Below are positions 1 to 10,868 of a DNA stretch of 64,000 bases, piece after piece; the stretch's first letter is position 1; each line of letters begins with the position of its first letter. The translations under genes were made by a program, and so were the position numbers. The notes under the pieces were generated by a model, which was given only the letters and a program-made list of their open reading frames with translations, did not search any database and had not been told where the DNA came from. This stretch comes from Volvariella volvacea V23. Lineage: Eukaryota; Basidiomycota; Agaricomycetes; Agaricales; Pluteaceae. The DNA is taken from positions 1,110,624-1,174,623 of the forward strand of contig KB722740.1 of assembly GCA_000349905.1 (NCBI GenBank), read 5' to 3'.

Positions 1-968
1 ACCAAAAGCCCTCTCCGAGCAAGTAGAATTTGCGGAGGTTTCGGGGTAGCCGTTTGAGGGCTCCTATATATTCCAAGGATGGTCAAGTCGAGAGGGGAAT
101 GTGGCGTCGATGGTGGTGGCCAAGACCTGCGCTGTATTTGCTCTTGTTTACATTGGTACCTTTGGTGTGACGATGAGTCGCCCAACCGTTTCTACCGCCT
201 CCAATGTTTCCTGTGCTGTCGACTTGACTAACAGCTGAGTGACCGTGCTGGGTATACGCCAAGCACTTTGCTGCACTGACCCAGTAAGATTTGCGTGGTA
301 AGCTCTCAGTTCATCATTATTAAGTGCTACGCGCTCATCCCATATCGCACCCATATAAGCTCTTCGACCATCTATTCTTGCCAATATTTCCTAGTTGATT
401 TAGTTTTTTTAGAGTTTATCATGTCGACTTTCCGACTGTAGCAATCTCCGACGCTGAGTGCAGTGGGGACTAAGCCTTCGATAAGTTGGGATGCATTAGA
501 CTCGTCACTTCGTGGGACAGTGATACGAGCACAACATATTTTTTTACATATGCCTCGGTGTGCTCCACAAATTTATGATCCCTTCTTCCCATCCCTCACG
601 ACACGTGTGAGCCTTAACCCATTGTCACTCACAGAAATATCAAGCTGCTAATATCGTCAGCTCAGTGTTTGGCGATTTCGGAGTACCGGACACCTCTAAA
701 TCAGAGTTCCAGCCCCGTTTATCCCCACCCCCCACTGAAAGTCGACACCGAGCATCAGCTCAAAGTTGAATTACGAAAAAATATTCCTAAGAACACAAGG
801 AAATGATGGTATACTACTGAGTGTACGAATGTCAAGGTCAGCATGCTACCTAAAGCCTTGGCGCTCAAGCACAAGCGCGACCATGGCGCATGGCTTCGTC
901 CAAGAACAACTATATGCCTCAATAACTTGGTCGAGAGACAATAAAATCCGTCAGTCAGAACCAAACGT
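1..968. other. No gene recognised
   Basis: Only short open frames without family features or a convincing splice structure are present. This stretch lies downstream of the minus-strand acidic-protein gene that ends at 969 and may hold its 3' UTR. Confidence 0.4.
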
Positions 969-1701
969 CTAGCCATCTCCCACAGTACCACCACAATTCT
1001 TCACAACATTGGAATACAACTTTTTCTTGACCGAAAGAGCATCTCCGACCTCGCTGGACGATTCCCAGTCATCTTCATCCCAATCACCCTCGTCCCAAGA
1101 CTCACTCAAGTCAAAATCGGTATCGACAGTGAACGACTCGTCATCGAAAACAGAAGACATGCTATCGTCATCAAGAGCGATGACTTGCTTAACTCCTCTG
1201 ACCATTTCGTATTCCTTCTTCGACCCTATACTCCGAATTAATCCGATGTCCTTTTGTATAACCAGAGGAAAACTGACCCCTTGGCTTAGCGGGCTTAGCA
1301 ATGTCCAAGAGAGAAACGGAATATCTCGATTCTTGCTCCCCCTGAGGGCGACATTCTGGCGTCTTGGAATTTTCGCGCTCGTAAATGTATTGGCGCTGTT
1401 CGTCATCGTATTCGGGGTCGTTCACATCATCTTCGTCAACTTGATGGACGAGATCGAACGATCGCCCGTTCCATCGGACACCGTCCAAAGGGTGGATATC
1501 ACCAACTGGATAAGGTCCCTATTAATGCATATTTGGTGATAAGGTATTTTTGGTGCAGGAAGGCGAGAAACGCACTTTTGACTTGTCTTCCTCCTGCGTT
1601 CGCCGGATATTTACGAGGTTGAGATTGTGCGGTGTTCGCCGCTCAGGAAACGCCCTGTTCACTTGATACGGAGAATACGTAGAGGTTTCCACAAAAACCA
1701 T
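969..1701 (-). CDS. Small acidic protein of unknown function, copy 1
   Basis: Three exons (1576-1701, 1278-1518, 969-1225) join in frame to give 207 residues; introns are 57 and 52 bp. I do not recognise the family. It is a clear paralog of the plus-strand gene at 31876-32617, with the same exon boundaries and intron phases. Shared blocks are TYSP near the N-terminus, YP.G then DGVRWNGRSF at the start of exon 2, LLDIAKPAKPRG at its end, and a C-terminal part with MVRGVKQVIALDDD and WDEDDWES. The last ~80 residues are strongly acidic (Asp, Glu, Ser), and no membrane segment or signal peptide is visible. The start at 1701 matches the paralog best; an in-frame ATG at 1731 would add ten residues. 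A TATA-like element lies ~130 bp upstream, the same spacing as in the paralog. The function cannot be inferred; an acidic nuclear or chromatin-associated role is only a guess. Confidence 0.72.
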
Positions 1702-1829
1702 TGAAGGAGCAAGCGTGTATGAAAAAGGCAATGGATAGTTCGACTCCTTTTGGGAATGTAAGCGAAGAAGGGCTCCGTGGACGCGTTGAGCAAATTGTGC
1801 GATTATCGTCGTCTGGACCTAAATAGGTC

Positions 1830-1835
1830 TTTATA
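1830..1835 (-). promoter_or_regulatory. TATA-like element of acidic-protein gene copy 1
   Basis: TATAAA read on the minus strand, about 130 bp upstream of the ATG at 1701. The paralog at 31876 has TATATAA at a near-identical distance, which supports both as core promoter elements. Confidence 0.45.
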
Positions 1836-1839
1836 CTTG

Positions 1840-4800
1840 ACTCATGCAGTACAGGGGCTGTCCAATGAAAATCCGCCCGAGTCATCGCGCGTCGTCTAAA
1901 AGTGAAATATCCTGTGTGATTCCAGGTCCGCACAGCCACGATTGACGCGTTGCCCAAACTCCAGAGCTATAGCCGAATGTGGGGTATGATTCAATGAAAG
2001 GATGGGCGCTGGACAGGAAAGGTAGGTCGACCCGTTCAACCCGAACCCCTTTATTAACTGATGTCTGGACCGGGATATCCAGGTGGAGCGGTGAGCGCGA
2101 CGCTCGGAGAGACTGGACCCAGGAGGTAGGAAGTAAATGGGCACTTGGACCTTTTGCGTGGTGGTCTGGCCACGCGAGACGAGGCACGGTTTTGCTCAGA
2201 GAGGTATTGCATCGCTTTGTCCGACTCGGAGCTGGCCTCCCACTCGTAACCATGGGTCTGTCCGCTTGTGATTGCCGGCTGCAAAGACGGTGAATGCAGT
2301 AGGCCGTGGCTAGACGACAGGGTCGGCCTCGGTCAAGTGCCACGAGCGCGCCGCCTGCACCGCCCAAAAGCGAGAATCCCCACGCGTTTGGTGAGCACAG
2401 AACAAGTCATTGCGAGAATTTAGACGCCCGCGGGAAAGTCCGGGCCGGTGCCTAGAATATTCATCAAGCGCCATGCTCAACGTCCGAGTGCGAGCCCTCG
2501 ACCACGTTGAAAAACGATCCTTCATGATATGTGCTTATCCTATTTCTTAAAGCCTCCGCCTCAGGCTCACCGAAGGCTCTCAGTCCTACCCTACTAATCG
2601 CCAATGGTCCCTTACCAAATTGTGCATCAGGGTTCTGCAGTAAAACATCCGTTCACGTTCACATCAGGTGCAATGCTTAAGAATGATACATACGTCGATG
2701 TCATTCGTTCCCTGGCTATGAGTACATCTATATGAAGCGTCGTAATCCCAATCGGACCGATAGCCAGCGCATATATCTACCAATACTCGGATCCCCGGAC
2801 GAGCCTGTGGGGTGCAAGGCATCTACATCACCAGCAGGCGTTGTGCTCAGGCTCAAAGCCGGAGTGGGGCATAAAGGCCTCGGTGTTCGGGGCCTTGATG
2901 AATGATGAGGACTGAAACTTGGAGCTTTGGATGCCGGGAAATCACCCGAACCCGAGTTCGGGCTCTACGGTACCAATATACGTGCCGTGAGCGAGGAATG
3001 CGCACTTCACGGCCTGAGGTCTTGCTCATTGAGACGCTGTGGAGTCTCAGGATGGGTGAATGGGTAATATGGCCTTAGCTCTGAGGGCAACGCTGACCGA
3101 TATTAAATGTCGGATAGTTGATGTGGAGGGGAAGCAGGAATCAATACAGATGAAATAATGTAAAAGTGTTCAAAGTCTGTAAATAGTCTCTGTATTCGTC
3201 GGCCCGTTAGCCTGCTCTCTATGAAAGGAAAGGGAAGGCGGATCTTTTCTCTCGTCGCTTTTGAGCGCTTTGGTGCATTAAACAGCTCTGATGATTGATA
3301 CCGACGACAATGATCCTGGATGGGGCTTTTTTTAGTGATAAGATTACCACCTCGTTTCGTCTGAAAGGGTCATCCAGGTTAGCCACATGAGAAAGCAATG
3401 ATCCACCAACAACAGGTCCCGAGATCGCTGGCATATTAACAGGACTCGGAGTGTTGAGCTTCAAAGATCAGTTTGCTTGTTCTCAGCGGTTAGGTCTTGG
3501 CCTTGGCCTTGGCTTAGCGTTAGCTAACCTCAACAAAAACAAGCTTCTGCTAACCACTTACAGCTGCCGTACCATACGATCGCGACGAAGCACATCCGAT
3601 CTGGGTCCTCGACGGGACGCAGTCATATGTGCGCGGCGGTGCAATGTCGAATACCGAAACCACGGATTGCCGATAATTAAGTGCTGCAAGCGTGATGGCA
3701 TGGCAATTCGCTTTACCTTCACTCTCGTCCCCCCCCCTCTTTCACTTCACAATGGCCACCCGACCGACCGATCAGTGTGAGGTAAGGTAGGTATATTATC
3801 GCTGGAAGGAAAGTTGAGCGCTGTACTGTACCACCCGGTGGGGAATGAAATCAGAGTTTACGGTGACAGACTTGACGACGGTGAAGTTGTCGTCGAGCTG
3901 TACGTATCCTGATCACAGATCATCGATCAGGCGTCAGGCGTCAGGGATTCAGGGACCATTTGCGATGTCGTTTGTTGGCACTCGCTTCTGACCCAGCGGT
4001 GGGCATGGAAGAGTGTGATGGAAATTTCCTGGTCCATGTCATGGAGTTAACGACAACGCTAGAAGCGACAGGGGCAACAATAGCATCGCCAACGACAAGA
4101 ACGAGGAGGATAGGCAACGACAGAGAGAGACGAGTCAGCACGACGACGCAGTACGACGCAGTAGAAGAAGTACGCAATGGAAGAGGGAGTAGCAACCATA
4201 TCTCATAAACGATCGACATGCAGCAGCAGCAATAATCAATACCTGGTGATCGGCCAGAGTCGTGGGTCATCACCGAATGTTCGTTCGTCTTCTTTCTTCG
4301 CTCATGGGTCATGTGTCGCGGTCGTAATCGGTTGACAGGATGCTGACATGGGCCATGACGCCTAGGCTTGCGCTTACGATGCGCCTGCGGGAGGGGGTGG
4401 TGGAACTGCGAGTGGCTGATTGGCCTGAGGATGTAGATCGTCTGACCAAGTGCAACCCTCCAATTAATTTACGTACCGGGATCGCAGTCCTGGTAGTATC
4501 GTACCGCACTATATCGAGTTAGACCGGTGGAGTTATGGTGTTTGACAATTGTGTTTGGTATCTTCTATGCTATCGCCTCTGAAAAAAAGATAGGGGAGGG
4601 AACTGGAAGACAAACATGGAAGGGAATGGAAAAGGGACGAGTCGCCACAATTACGCTCACGCTGCAAGTCGTTAAGCAGGAGTCAGGACCCACAGGTCAG
4701 AGTGGAGGTGGAGAAGTACGGTGCGCACCGTGATCGTGGCTTGCTGACTTGGATACAATTCATCCATCCACCCAAGGTGACATAATACATGGCACACGGA

Positions 4801-7520
4801 AAGCAACGCTGCGTCCCGAGGATCGAGATCATATCCATATCCATGCCTAATTTTCCCTAGCACTAACCTCGTGTCGCCTATATCTCTGCTTCTCTCTGCT
4901 TGCGCCTTACAACCAGCGCAGATACTCTGGCTAGTGGTAGGCGGAGCCCAGCAACACGCAAAGGGCACGCGTACACACGCAGACATGAGCACCTCCCGGT
5001 TTGGTTGTATTGTCGTTCGGACGCAGCTTGGTCCATTCCGAGTCCTTGATTTAGGCACCATGGCGTCCCTCACGCTCATGACATATCATGCTAGCTGTGC
5101 CCTGAGTCCGTACATTCGCAGTGCCGAATCGGTACAGGAGAGAAGGAGTTAGGAGTCGGCACCCGGTGCGGGGGAAAGGCTATTTGGCCACGCGAATGGA
5201 TCAGCCTATCGAAAGAGAGATAATTAAAGCTCCAACAAGGCTAGGTGTGGAGTCAACATTCCATCCCTGCAAGTAATGTCACCAGAGTGCATTCTCAAGG
5301 CGTACCGACAGCCGCCAGCCTGAGTCTCTCCGGAAGTGTGAGCCGGAGCCCGCGTTTGGTAATCGTGACGGGTCGGGGTGGACGGACGGGATGGGCGGAT
5401 GATGCTCCGTGCTCCGTGATTTATCTCCGGGCAGGTCGAATTGCGCCGGGACGGGTGGGTACTCGTCCGCTGTCCCCCATGTTCCTCAATGACAACGGTG
5501 TGGCTGAGGCCCAGTTTGAGGCGTTACAGCACAGTTACTGGACTCTCACCCCGCGCACGTACGACCATCATACTTCCCCGGCTAAACCGCACATCATGTA
5601 CGTCAAAGCATGATGCACAACTCGTGGCCCTTGGGCTATTGAGCGAGAGACAAGGACAAGCAGGGCTATGCAAATTGCAGTCCATGTGCGTGTGCATTTG
5701 CGCGTAGAGCGGGGGTACCTTTGCTAGAATTCCCATCCCCATGCCATCCCAGCACTAGTGGCCAGTCGAGTGGTGCTGTTTGACCGAGTGCGGCGAGCAT
5801 CTGCCGGTGCTAGTCAGCCAATCGCAGGTGTTGGGTGCTGTTCAAGGTCCCTCTCCCCCTGAAACATCGACTTGGAGTTGGAATAGAGTTGTATCGGGAG
5901 GGAGATAACGGATAGGGAAGGGAAAAGGAAACACAAAAGGAAGGAGAGGACTGAATGAAAGGAAAGGGGTGCGTACCGTATTTTGAATGAATGGGGACTA
6001 CATGTAAATCATCCTTTCTCAACTCGACTTCGCCGTCGTTTTCTTTTTTTTTTTTTTGTTGGTGTTTCTATTCAGATATGTCCTGACCTGATATGACCTG
6101 TCTTGTCCAACCCCCCCATTCGAGTCTAGTTCTCGATCGTTGGTCCGATATTCGGAAAGGCCGCTCGCGGAGGCCTGAGCACGCTCAGCGAGCAGTTGAT
6201 GCCCAAGCTGTTGTGATGCTGTGTCCTCGACGGCCACTCGAACAAAGACAGCTTGCAGACCCCCGGGGATCTCGTGCATTTCGTATCTCTCAATAGCATT
6301 GGCGCGCGCGACCCAGTATCCTCTGCCCAGGAACATACGTTTATCCAACTACGATGGCGATGCTGTCAAAAAGAAATGGGGGAAGGAACATTCACGTTCA
6401 ACTTGGAAGTTGGGATTGACGACATTCCTGTTTAAGGTGTGCTCACTCTCAGGATATTTTGACTTGGGTCCAGACCATAATTCGTCGTTCCCGGAACCGA
6501 TAGGCATTACCCTTGCCTTGCCCTTTGGTGTGATGGTGTTTGAGGTATTACGGCGGAGCTCAGCTGGCATCGACTAGGACTCGGTGTCCAGGGCCAGGAG
6601 CAAACCTGTTGGAGACAGCTCGATCAGGTTTGCATAGCTAGAGAATGGTGTGGGGACTGGGAGGGTGGTTGGCCGGCTAGATGGCTGGCGGTGGGGTTGA
6701 GTCAGCTGATGCAAGGAAGCTCAACGTGGTGCTAACTCGGGTGCAAGAGCATGGTGCACGGGATCAAGAAGAGGAGAGCAAAAAGTATAACGACGATACG
6801 ATGAGTGAGAGTGCTTGTAGATGACGAGAGCAACAAGGACCATGAGACTCGCAATCCACGGGTATCAGAATCGGGGTGTTTTGGGTGATGGATCTTGGGC
6901 GTTTGAATACCGGGTAGACGAACACGTTAAACGTTGACAGGGGGAGGAAAGAAGCACACAGGGTGAAAGGGGGTGCAAACTGAGGTAACATGGAAGCACT
7001 GCTGTGAAGTGTGGGGTACGTAGGTGGTCGCGATCTATTCGGCTGAGGATGGATAATTGACAGAGGCTGTAGGAATAGAGAAGAGGATCGACCGCGACCG
7101 CGAGCTTGTTGGACGTGCTCGCGAGTTGTTGTGCTGGTTCCTGGCACCGAGGAGCACACAGCGGGCGAGCACAGCCCAGTTGCTAGTTGCGTACATGATC
7201 AGGGCGTGCTGGGTGATTGGCACACTACCCTTATTTGTGAACGGGGGGTCTCTCAACGTGTCGAGCTGGGGCTGTTCGAATTACGGTCGGCATTGGAATG
7301 GAAGTAGCAATTCAAATCCACGTGGACTAAATCGCCTCAAATTCGAATTAATGGATTATATATGTGGATTCGGCTTATTCGAACCAAATAACTTACATCC
7401 CCCTTCTCTCTGCTTCCTGTCTCCTCCCTCGACCATCCCGTCCCTCTGTACGTCGTCCCACCCGACTATATGCGCGTCTTTTCCTGACCTTTCTCCTCCA
7501 GGCCCCCTCGCCCATCAAAG
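1840..7520. other. Long gene-free stretch
   Basis: About 5.7 kb with only short overlapping frames on both strands and no domain, no consistent splice pattern and no recognisable transposon. It includes short low-complexity runs (a Leu/Gly-type CTTGGC repeat near 3497-3520 and a T-run near 6042-6058). It lies upstream of the transcription-factor gene and may carry its regulatory region or an untranslated transcript, but I see no direct evidence. Confidence 0.4.
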
Positions 7521-9688
7521 ATGCAGTCTCCTGCTCTTCCACAGCTCCCACAGTCTCCCACATGTCCCGCGCGTCATAGTCGTCACCCCCAGGATCCTCA
7601 GCACAGTCACACAACGTGTGCCCCGTCCACCAGTTTAGTTGCCGGTCAGATCCGCCGCCACACATACCCAGCTGCTTACGGCGATGCCGAACACAGTTAC
7701 GCGCACCCAGCGTATCCCATACTGTCTGCCGTGATGTTCGATGCCCAGCCGTACAGCCAGAAAGCAACGCCAGTACAGTACTACCCACACGCTGCTTCCT
7801 CAGAGCCCGCGCCACTCCAGGTGAGATTTCCATGGCCATTTCCCGATTTATCGCTGACCTGCTCTTTCTATAATCGTCCGTCTTGGGAAATTTTTGAATA
7901 GCAATATACGTGCAATGATCAAACCTTGTCCGCATATTCAGAGCATCCTTATTACGTGGATTCCACCAACGCCCTACAGGAGTCGCCCCAGAATCAGTTC
8001 CATCCGTGGGACTTCCCTTCTGGTTCCTCTTCTTCCTCTACCCCCGTCGCTGCTCTGTCCGGCGCATTCCTTCTGGGAGGCGGTCCACAGGCGTATCATC
8101 CCATCGCCCAGGACCAGCCTCGGTACACCCAAGCGCTGACCCAAGCACCAGCCCTACTGCAGGTACGCAGACATATATATGCGCGTTTTCTGGGCATTAA
8201 ATCACGTATCTGTCATTCCGTTAGGAGCAATACCCTTACCCACACAACTCGCCCGACTACCAAAACCATCCAGACCCTGACCTGGCGTCAGGCTCAGAAC
8301 AACAACGTCAACGACAGGAACAGAGTGACAATCAGAAAGACAATGACCAGAATGATGTGGATAGTCATCATAGTCCCGGGAGTGCCTTGCCACTTAGCCC
8401 ACATGGTTCGATATGTTCGTCATACCTCACGATAGCCCCTATTGAGCTAATTCGCTAATTAATATCGCTCGCCGCAGGTTCATCGCCGACCCCAGCAACT
8501 TCACCGACGTCATCAAGCTCGGCTATTTTCGAGTTGCCCATCTCGAGGAGCCCTATTTCTACTTCTACCGCAACGCCAATTCACCAAACCATGATCGCCT
8601 CTCCTCACAGCCCGCATCATCTCCACCACCACCACTTCGACTCCCAACCGATGGCCCAATCAGTCCATCCGCACCACCAATCTAGCTATTCCGGACTCCC
8701 CGTCAATGTGCCTTTTCCGAACAGCTTGTCACACTACAACTCAAATAGTCAACCTGTATTCGAGCCCCTTGAAGTGTATCCACCGTTCACCGAGCCATGC
8801 CAGCCTCATATCCCGCCATTCTCGCCAGTCCTATCTAGCACCCCATCCCCTTCGTCCCTCCATTTCACTCATCATTCATACACCCAAGATTCACCCACCC
8901 ACATGACCTCTTCCTTGATGCACGACCTAGTCTTGGATCCGAGCCCAGCCCCGTCTGCAGTCGCACCAACTCCTCGGTACCCTCACCCACATCACTTAAT
9001 CCAAAATCAGTACCCACCTGACGGTGCAGGGTCGCCTCGGATGCCTGTCCCCCACGTCACCTCTGTTAGGAATGGCACACACTTGAATGGGAACGGCATT
9101 CATTTGGGCCTAGATACTAGGTTTGCTTCTGGTGCAGTCCAAGGACCGGCTTCTAGTTCGGCCGTCAGCGCTGGTGCGACCGCTAGCACTATGACGACAG
9201 CCCCTCTCGTATCACCCATATCATCCTCTGGCAGACGTCATCAACTTCACTCCATTCCCGTCTCTCTCAATCATGGCATATCTGGATCTACGAGCGTTCC
9301 ACGGCTTTCGCAGAGAGGCAATCTGGGACCGTTGAGGCCCGCCAGGAGGAGCAGTGCGCCGGCTGGACATACAATGGCACTTCCGCTTGGACCGAACACG
9401 ACTGGATCGACGGGGGAGGGGAAGAAGCAGACTCTGGCGTGTCTATTCTGCAGAGAGAGGAAGATCGCCTGTGGCAGGCCCGCAGAGGGGAGTCTGGATC
9501 CTACCTGCAAGTAAGTCATTTTTCTTGTATGATATTTGGTCTTGGTGCTGATTTTTGATGATAGTCAATGCGCCAGACGGTCGTTGAGGTGCGAATATCC
9601 GACCGAGTCGAGACGAGGACAGCATAAGAGGACGAAGAAGAAGCAAGCTGCCGCCGCCGCTGGTGCCGCTTCCGGTTCCCAGTCGTAA
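7521..9688 (+). CDS. Zn2Cys6 (fungal zinc cluster) transcription factor with C-terminal DNA-binding domain
   Basis: Five exons (7521-7820, 7902-8162, 8225-8405, 8478-9510, 9565-9688) keep frame and encode 632 residues. The zinc binuclear cluster is at residues 569-601: Cys 569, 572, 579, 591, 594 and 601 with spacing C-x2-C-x6-C-x11-C-x2-C-x6-C, where the first half is CLFCRERKIACGRP and the second CNQCARRSLRCEYP. The last intron splits the cluster just after the fourth Cys. A basic RRGQHKRTKKK segment follows at once and is probably a nuclear localisation/DNA-contact extension. Residues 1-560 are low-complexity, rich in Ser, Pro, His and Gln with no fungal_trans domain, and probably disordered activation sequence. 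The domain should bind CGG-type half-sites in the nucleus; targets are unknown. The third intron uses a weak donor (GTTCGA at 8406), the only one that fits the phase. The start is the first ATG of the frame and could move. Confidence 0.85.
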
Positions 9689-10868
9689 AGGCCACGTCTT
9701 GGTAAAGAAATGATCGCGTATAGCACCTCCTGCACAAAGAACAGCTTCGCTCTCATCTTACGCTCCCATTTTTGCGATTATACTATTCATCGCTTCGATT
9801 TTCTTGTCTCTTGGGACCTTGTTGCTTGCTATTCGTCTTCAGCGGTCAAGCGAGTATTTCGTATTCTTTTTCATGACTTTACCCCGATCTGCACTAGCAC
9901 TTTCGCTACGGTATCGACACGGACGAGGCACTACAACCCGAATTGCTTTATCTCTCTCCTTCCCCTCGAAGCAACAAGAAATATTCCGTCTCATCTTGTT
10001 CACGTTATCCCTCAATCTCCTTCACCATTGTCCTTATGCTTGCTTCTCACCTCATCGCCTCGCCATTCATTTTTCGACCTTCGCTCTCACTTCGATCCGA
10101 TCAACTCCCTTTCGCCCTTTCGTTTCCTCTTCCGCCGCGAGATTTACCCAAGCCCTCCACATTCGCCTTCAAACCCCTCCATGCTCATTATGCTCTGCAA
10201 ACAAAGAAAAATGTATATGCCGATATTGATATATAGTTCCCCGTTACCCTGTCCATCGTGTGTACAGCGTAGATGTACATGTACAGGTCCCTTTATTTGT
10301 TAGTTAGCCAGTCGACGTCATTGTCATTTAAACACCTGTCCGCTGTCCGGTTGATTCCGAGCTCGAGCTGTTTACGTGCTGTAGCTAGTGCTGTCGTGTG
10401 CTGTCTTTTGTGCATTGTTACCGTTTTCGCTAGTTTTTTCTTTTCTCCTGGTTGTTTTTTTGTTTTTGGGTCTCTCTGGCTCTTGGTCTCCTTGTCGAAG
10501 TGTTTTGTTTTTTGTGCAGAGGCAATGAAATCAATCAGTTGTTCGTTTATCGTGAAGCCGGGTGTGCGTGTGTCGTGTCTTTCCGTGATCGGTTGACCTG
10601 TGTTCTTTGGTGCATCCAGCTCAAAGTGAATCGATAGCTAGCTCACGCGCATATTCGAGTCTAATGTTATATTTAGTATTTTACATGCAGGTAGATAGAT
10701 CTCCCCGAGTCCGAGTCACATATCGCATCGATACGGTAACAGCAGGCAAAACCTTTCTTCGTCGCCTTGGCGGCTGGTTATGGGCTCCATCATTCAACAT
10801 CCAACGCTCAGCGCTCAGGTTCGGGCTCGAGCCTGGCTTTGGCTTCGAGTCCGAGTCCGAGTCTGCGT
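9689..10868. other. Convergent intergenic stretch
   Basis: Pyrimidine-rich sequence between the 3' ends of the transcription-factor and phospholipase C genes. Open frames here are composed of Ser/Phe/Leu/Pro runs that follow from T/C-rich base composition. It probably holds both 3' UTRs; nothing else is supported. Confidence 0.4.

Noticed and set aside
1009..1539. 176-codon plus-strand frame
   Set aside because: It is the antisense shadow of the acidic-protein gene 969-1701, whose minus-strand exons align with a paralog.
3451..3780. Frame with a Leu-Gly repeat
   Set aside because: The repeat reflects a short CTTGGC run; the rest has no coding character.
7393..7935. 180-codon minus-strand frame over the start of the transcription factor
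   Set aside because: The plus-strand exon joins a verified zinc-cluster gene; the minus frame is Arg/Gly-rich and featureless.
9710..10303. 197-codon frame after the transcription factor
   Set aside because: Ser/Phe/Leu/Pro-rich because the DNA is pyrimidine-rich; no motif, and it overlaps other equally long frames.
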